Shown in pieces: positions 6,918-9,571 of a stretch of DNA of 9,571 nt (the first letter of the stretch is position 1; each line of letters opens with the position of its first letter). This DNA is from Bacteroidota bacterium. Lineage in GTDB: Bacteria; Bacteroidota; Bacteroidia; Flavobacteriales; Flavobacteriaceae. The notes beneath the pieces are model-generated. The model was not told the origin of the DNA. It saw only the letters and a list, made by a program, of their open reading frames with translations, and made no database searches. The stretch lies in assembly GCA_024278565.1 (NCBI GenBank), contig JAJRSY010000115.1:1-9571 (forward strand). Direction: 5' to 3'. The translations under genes were made by a program, and so were the position numbers.

Positions 6918-8348
6918 ATGCACATAAGTAGTAAATTCGGCCTGTTTTTAGGCCCGATCTTATTTCTCATTTTAATCAACCTTCCTTTTGAGGTCGTTTC
7001 TGAAAAGGGAGACACCGTAATCGCAGTTGCGGTTTGGATGGTCATTTGGTGGATTACCGATGCCGTCTCTATTTCGGTCACCGCACTTTTGCCTTTGATA
7101 CTTTTTCCGTTAATGAAGGTCATGCCCATAGCCGATGTGGGTGCAAACTACGGCAGCCCCATTATTTTTCTGTTTTTCGGGGGCTTTGTCATGGCATTGG
7201 CGTTAGAGAAAGTAAACCTTCACAAGCGCATTGCCCTGAACATCGTGAAAATCACGGGCACCACGCCCAACAAAGTGGTTTTGGGCTTTATGATCGCCAC
7301 GGCCTCTTTGAGTATGTGGATCAGCAATACGGCAAGTACCGTGGTCATGCTACCGATCGCCATGTCGGTCATTGGCCTTTTGGTCGATGACGCCGACGGT
7401 TTTACAAAAAGTGATCAAAATTTTGCCCTCAGCGTTATGCTGGGCATTGCCTTTTCGGCAAATGCAGGTGGTATTGCAACCGTAATCGGCACACCCCCCA
7501 ATTCGGTAATGTTGGGCCTTTTGGAAAATGAATACAACATTCAGATCTCTTTTTTGAAATGGATGGTGATCGGTGTTCCCTTTTCGATAGTAATGATCAC
7601 CATCAGTTATCTGGTGTTGGTAAAATTGATGTTTCCGAACAAACAGTTAAAATTCACAGCTGGCAAAGAGGTCATTCAGGCTGAACTTCAAAAATTGGGT
7701 CCCATGGGCGGTAAAGAAAAAATGGTGTTGGTCATTTTTGCAATAACCGTTTTTCTATGGATTTTCAGGACCTTGATAAACAAGATCTTTCCTGATCTGG
7801 GCCTTTCCGATACGGTCATCAGCATGATGGCGGCGGTATCGCTATTTGCCCTGCCCTACAACCTGAAAAAGGGGGATTTTTTGATTAATTGGAAAGACAC
7901 CCAAAAATTGGCATGGGGCATTTTGATCCTCTTCGGTGGCGCACTCGCCCTTGCCAAGGGCATGTCGGTAAGTGGTATTGTCGACCTTGTGGCAAGCACC
8001 ATCGGCGCTAGTGACGTGAGCATCTTATTTACGGCCACGCTGCTGATCGTACTGATGTTGTTCATGACCGAACTTATGAGCAATGTGGCATTGATCGCCG
8101 TTCTGGCCCCTGTGGTAGCAGGTATCGCCATTGGGCTAGAGATACCCATACTTTATTTACTGATTCCCGTGACCATGGCGAGCAGCTGTGCCTTTATGCT
8201 GCCAATGGCCACCCCGCCCAACGCCATCGTATTTGCCAGCGGGTATATAAAAGTACATGAAATGGCCCGTGTGGGCATTATTCTGAACCTTATTGCGGTG
8301 GCCTTACTTGTACTGATGTTTCAATTTGTAGTACCGCTGTTGTTCTGA
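6918..8348 (+). CDS. DASS/SLC13-family sodium-coupled anion (dicarboxylate-like) symporter
   Basis: This 476-residue inner-membrane protein should import a dicarboxylate, or a related anion, with sodium. It has about eleven hydrophobic segments and the two-fold repeat of the divalent anion:Na+ symporter family. The first half carries SNTAST (136-141) and GTPPNSV (191-197). The second half carries TELMSNVAL (384-392) and ATPPNAIVFASG (431-442), matching the family signature. The first SNT motif is intact; the second reads SNV (388-390), a variant also found in animal family members. Length is normal. ATG 6918 fits the start of the first hydrophobic segment and lies about 45 bases after a good promoter. 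The substrate (succinate, malate, citrate or sulfate) cannot be told from sequence. It follows the sigma gene on the same strand after 242 bases, so co-transcription is unlikely. Confidence 0.92.
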   Translation: MHISSKFGLFLGPILFLILINLPFEVVSEKGDTVIAVAVWMVIWWITDAVSISVTALLPLILFPLMKVMPIADVGANYGSPIIFLFFGGFVMALALEKVNLHKRIALNIVKITGTTPNKVVLGFMIATASLSMWISNTASTVVMLPIAMSVIGLLVDDADGFTKSDQNFALSVMLGIAFSANAGGIATVIGTPPNSVMLGLLENEYNIQISFLKWMVIGVPFSIVMITISYLVLVKLMFPNKQLKFTAGKEVIQAELQKLGPMGGKEKMVLVIFAITVFLWIFRTLINKIFPDLGLSDTVISMMAAVSLFALPYNLKKGDFLINWKDTQKLAWGILILFGGALALAKGMSVSGIVDLVASTIGASDVSILFTATLLIVLMLFMTELMSNVALIAVLAPVVAGIAIGLEIPILYLLIPVTMASSCAFMLPMATPPNAIVFASGYIKVHEMARVGIILNLIAVALLVLMFQFVVPLLF

Positions 8349-8420
8349 TAGATCTTATAGCACGTAGTGTTTTTCTACACTCGCCATTAACTGTTACAAA
8401 AACAAATAAGGGGCTTGGAT

Positions 8421-8822
8421 TCAAGGTTCTAACGCATCAAAACCCTCTGGCAAATGTTTCGCAGCATCAAAGTCCAATGAAATAAAATCATTTTTATCAA
8501 TATAATTGATACTTTGAACATCGGTAGGGTAGGCATAGGCATCAAAGCCTTTTGGCAAATATCGTTCCACATCAAAAGAATCGATTACCTCTTCTTGAAG
8601 ATAGTGCACAGCATCTAAATCTACATACAGTTTGTACGGATCAAAACCCTCGGGCAGATAATCGGCTGCATTGAAACCAAGGTCGATCTCAGTCTCTTCT
8701 TCAATATACTCGATTGAATTGATATCAAAATTTTCAATTTCGGTTTTGGGGTCATTGGCAAAAACTCCGTTTACCAATAAAAAACCCATTGCGATACTCA
8801 ATTTTATTGTTTTCTTTTTCAT
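8421..8822 (-). CDS. Small secreted acidic protein with three LPEGFD repeats
   Basis: I do not recognise a named family. The 133-residue product opens with a clear signal peptide (KKK, then a hydrophobic stretch, probable cleavage after VFA at residue 22), so the mature chain of about 111 residues is exported. It consists almost entirely of three repeats of 33-35 residues at about 35-63, 69-96 and 102-131. Each has a first half like I-x-[SA]-[IV]-x-Y-[IL] plus acidic residues, then F[DN]-x-x-x-[YH]LP[EK]GFD. The LP pairs fall at 56, 89 and 124. The chain is rich in Asp/Glu, has no mature cysteine and no lipobox. Repeats have drifted at DNA level, so the array is old. It is convergent with the transporter, 72 bases away, and appears to be a single-gene unit. 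Possible roles include a surface or metal-binding protein, but nothing proves it. Confidence 0.85.
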   Translation of the reverse strand: MKKKTIKLSIAMGFLLVNGVFANDPKTEIENFDINSIEYIEEETEIDLGFNAADYLPEGFDPYKLYVDLDAVHYLQEEVIDSFDVERYLPKGFDAYAYPTDVQSINYIDKNDFISLDFDAAKHLPEGFDALEP

Positions 8823-9008
8823 AACGATAAATAGGTTAAGTTGTATGAGAAGGTATAACGCCCGTTAGCTTTATTATTGTGGAAGAGTGCATTCATCTAC
8901 TACTTGAAAAAAGGGCAAAAAACCATTTTGATAATTTGAAGTGTGTTTTAGTACGAACTTGGCAATTCAATACATGAACTCTTGTAGCCTCAGTAATGTC
9001 GGCTATGA

Positions 9009-9039
9009 ATTTTTATTACATAAAAATAGAGGTTTTTTT
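9009..9039 (+). terminator. AT-rich hairpin followed by seven T
   Basis: ATTTTTAT (9009-9016) and ATAAAAAT (9020-9027) form a perfect 8-bp stem around TAC. After AGAGG comes a run of seven T (9033-9039). The stem has no G-C pair and the T-run is five bases away, so it would be a weak plus-strand terminator at best. A promoter-like TAATTTG lies upstream at 8932-8938. Together they could mark a short RNA, but the case is thin. Confidence 0.25.
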
Positions 9040-9081
9040 CACTCTTCGACCGTTCATCGGATTTTCTCAAATTACCTCGAT

Positions 9082-9110
9082 AAAAAAAGCCATTCGCATT
9101 TGCGAATGGC
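9082..9110 (-). terminator. Strong intrinsic terminator reading leftward
   Basis: GCCATTCGCA (9089-9098) and TGCGAATGGC (9101-9110) are exact reverse complements, giving an 8-10 bp G-C-containing stem with a tiny loop. On the minus strand it is followed at once by seven T (complement of 9082-9088). On the plus strand the sequence after the stem is CTTAATTG, so termination that way would be weaker. It ends a leftward transcript, yet no gene on that strand is recognised to its right in this window. Confidence 0.75.
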
Positions 9111-9481
9111 CTTAATTGTAGCTAATTCAAATAATTAAAAAACAATTATTCTATAGTAATAAGACTTCCATAAAGGCAAAATGTTACAATAACATAAGAT
9201 TTAAGTGCTTTGAAAATTTAAAAACACTCAAAGCAAGGGTAATGAATATCAGAATGTCGTTCTATTCTGCCAAAATAATCAGTAAAAAGAGCCAAAAGAG
9301 TCCAATAGCTAAACACCAAATTTTCAACCCCAATCGACGAACGGAATATAAACCCGATGAACAAAAACGGTTTACCACAACTTTTCACCAATTGACCACT
9401 AGAAAACCCCAATTGGCAACAATGCCCTTTTTTGCATGCTTCTATCCCCTAAATTAGCTGAAGAATCAAAACCCAGATCTA

Positions 9482-9571
9482 ATGTCATATAAAGCAAAAA
9501 GTTTTCTGTATTTCGCAAGTTTGATAATCATGGCCGTAACCTACTATAATGTAACATGCACTAACCAAGCA
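9482..9571 (+). CDS. N-terminus of an exported protein, cut by the window edge
   Basis: ATG 9482 opens a frame that stays open to the last base (30 codons). It reads MSYKAKSFLYF, then ASLIIMAVTYYNV, then TCTNQA: a short basic start, a hydrophobic core and a polar continuation, as in a signal peptide or a first membrane segment. A cysteine at residue 26 could be a lipoprotein site, although VTC is a poor lipobox. A weak promoter match (TTTG 9431-9434, TAAATTAG 9450-9457, 15-base spacing) lies upstream. The family cannot be named from 30 residues. Confidence 0.5.
   Translation, partial: MSYKAKSFLYFASLIIMAVTYYNVTCTNQA

Larger units (their letters stand above)
8823..9481. other. About 660 bp without a supported gene
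   Basis: This AT-rich stretch has only short open frames without recognisable domains, starts or signal sequences. It contains an AT-rich hairpin with a T-run (9009-9039), a strong minus-strand terminator (9082-9110), a 7-bp inverted repeat GCTTTGA/TCAAAGC (9207-9234) and another CCAATTG/CAATTGG (9388-9416). The terminator suggests that something is transcribed leftward through 9111-9480, but no tRNA or known RNA could be recognised. No clear promoter for the LPEGFD gene is visible at its right end. Confidence 0.6.

Noticed and set aside
8853..8871. GTATAACGCCCGTTAGC as an integron attC-like or repeat fragment
   Set aside because: It lacks the full core-site consensus and a matching partner arm, and no integrase or cassette is near.
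8941..9138. Plus-strand 65-codon open frame
   Set aside because: It runs through the AT-rich hairpin and the strong terminator stem, has no recognisable domain, and its composition looks like translated non-coding DNA.
9218..9457. Overlapping open frames on both strands (64 and 71 codons)
   Set aside because: They overlap each other, and the minus one needs a TTG start. Its aromatic, hydrophobic stretch is mildly membrane-like and would feed the 9082-9110 terminator, but there is no family match or start signal, so it was left out.
1..9571. CRISPR arrays, tRNA or rRNA genes, insertion sequences
   Set aside because: No regularly spaced repeats, no tRNA arm motifs in the gaps, no transposase-like frame or terminal repeats with duplications were seen by eye.

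Overview
The window looks like chromosomal DNA from a marine member of the Flavobacteriaceae (Bacteroidota), perhaps near Muricauda/Allomuricauda or Maribacter. This is inferred from a FecIR-type system with a TonB receptor carrying an STN domain and a CarboxypepD_reg-like domain, near absence of Shine-Dalgarno sequences, a Bacteroidota-style promoter (TTG-N22-TAAATTTG) and a LysRS with a C-terminal extension. The genus is a guess.

Layout from left to right: (i) the 3' part of lysS (lysyl-tRNA synthetase, plus strand, cut by the left edge); (ii) a convergent gap with a minus-strand terminator; (iii) a minus-strand pair made of a FecR-type anti-sigma factor (4628-5794) followed by a 1054-residue TonB-dependent receptor (1381-4545); (iv) a 347-bp divergent regulatory region rich in inverted repeats; (v) an ECF sigma factor on the plus strand (about 6142-6675); (vi) a DASS/SLC13-type sodium-coupled dicarboxylate-like transporter (6918-8348) with its own housekeeping promoter; (vii) a convergent minus-strand gene for a small secreted acidic protein built from three repeats with the core LPEGFD (8421-8822); (viii) a roughly 660-bp stretch with no convincing gene but with two hairpins, one a very good minus-strand terminator; (ix) the first 30 codons of an exported protein running off the right edge.

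The core is a cell-surface signalling module. The receptor in the outer membrane binds an unknown ligand, its periplasmic STN domain signals to the C-terminal domain of FecR in the inner membrane, and FecR controls the ECF sigma factor, which probably transcribes the receptor genes. The sigma gene is divergent from fecR rather than upstream in the same operon, which is the less usual arrangement. No SusD partner is present, so this is not a classic polysaccharide locus, and the ligand cannot be read from the sequence. A link between the receptor and the neighbouring carboxylate transporter is possible but rests only on proximity.

The least explained items are the LPEGFD-repeat protein, the 111-bp inverted repeat between fecR and the sigma gene, and the orphan terminator near position 9100.
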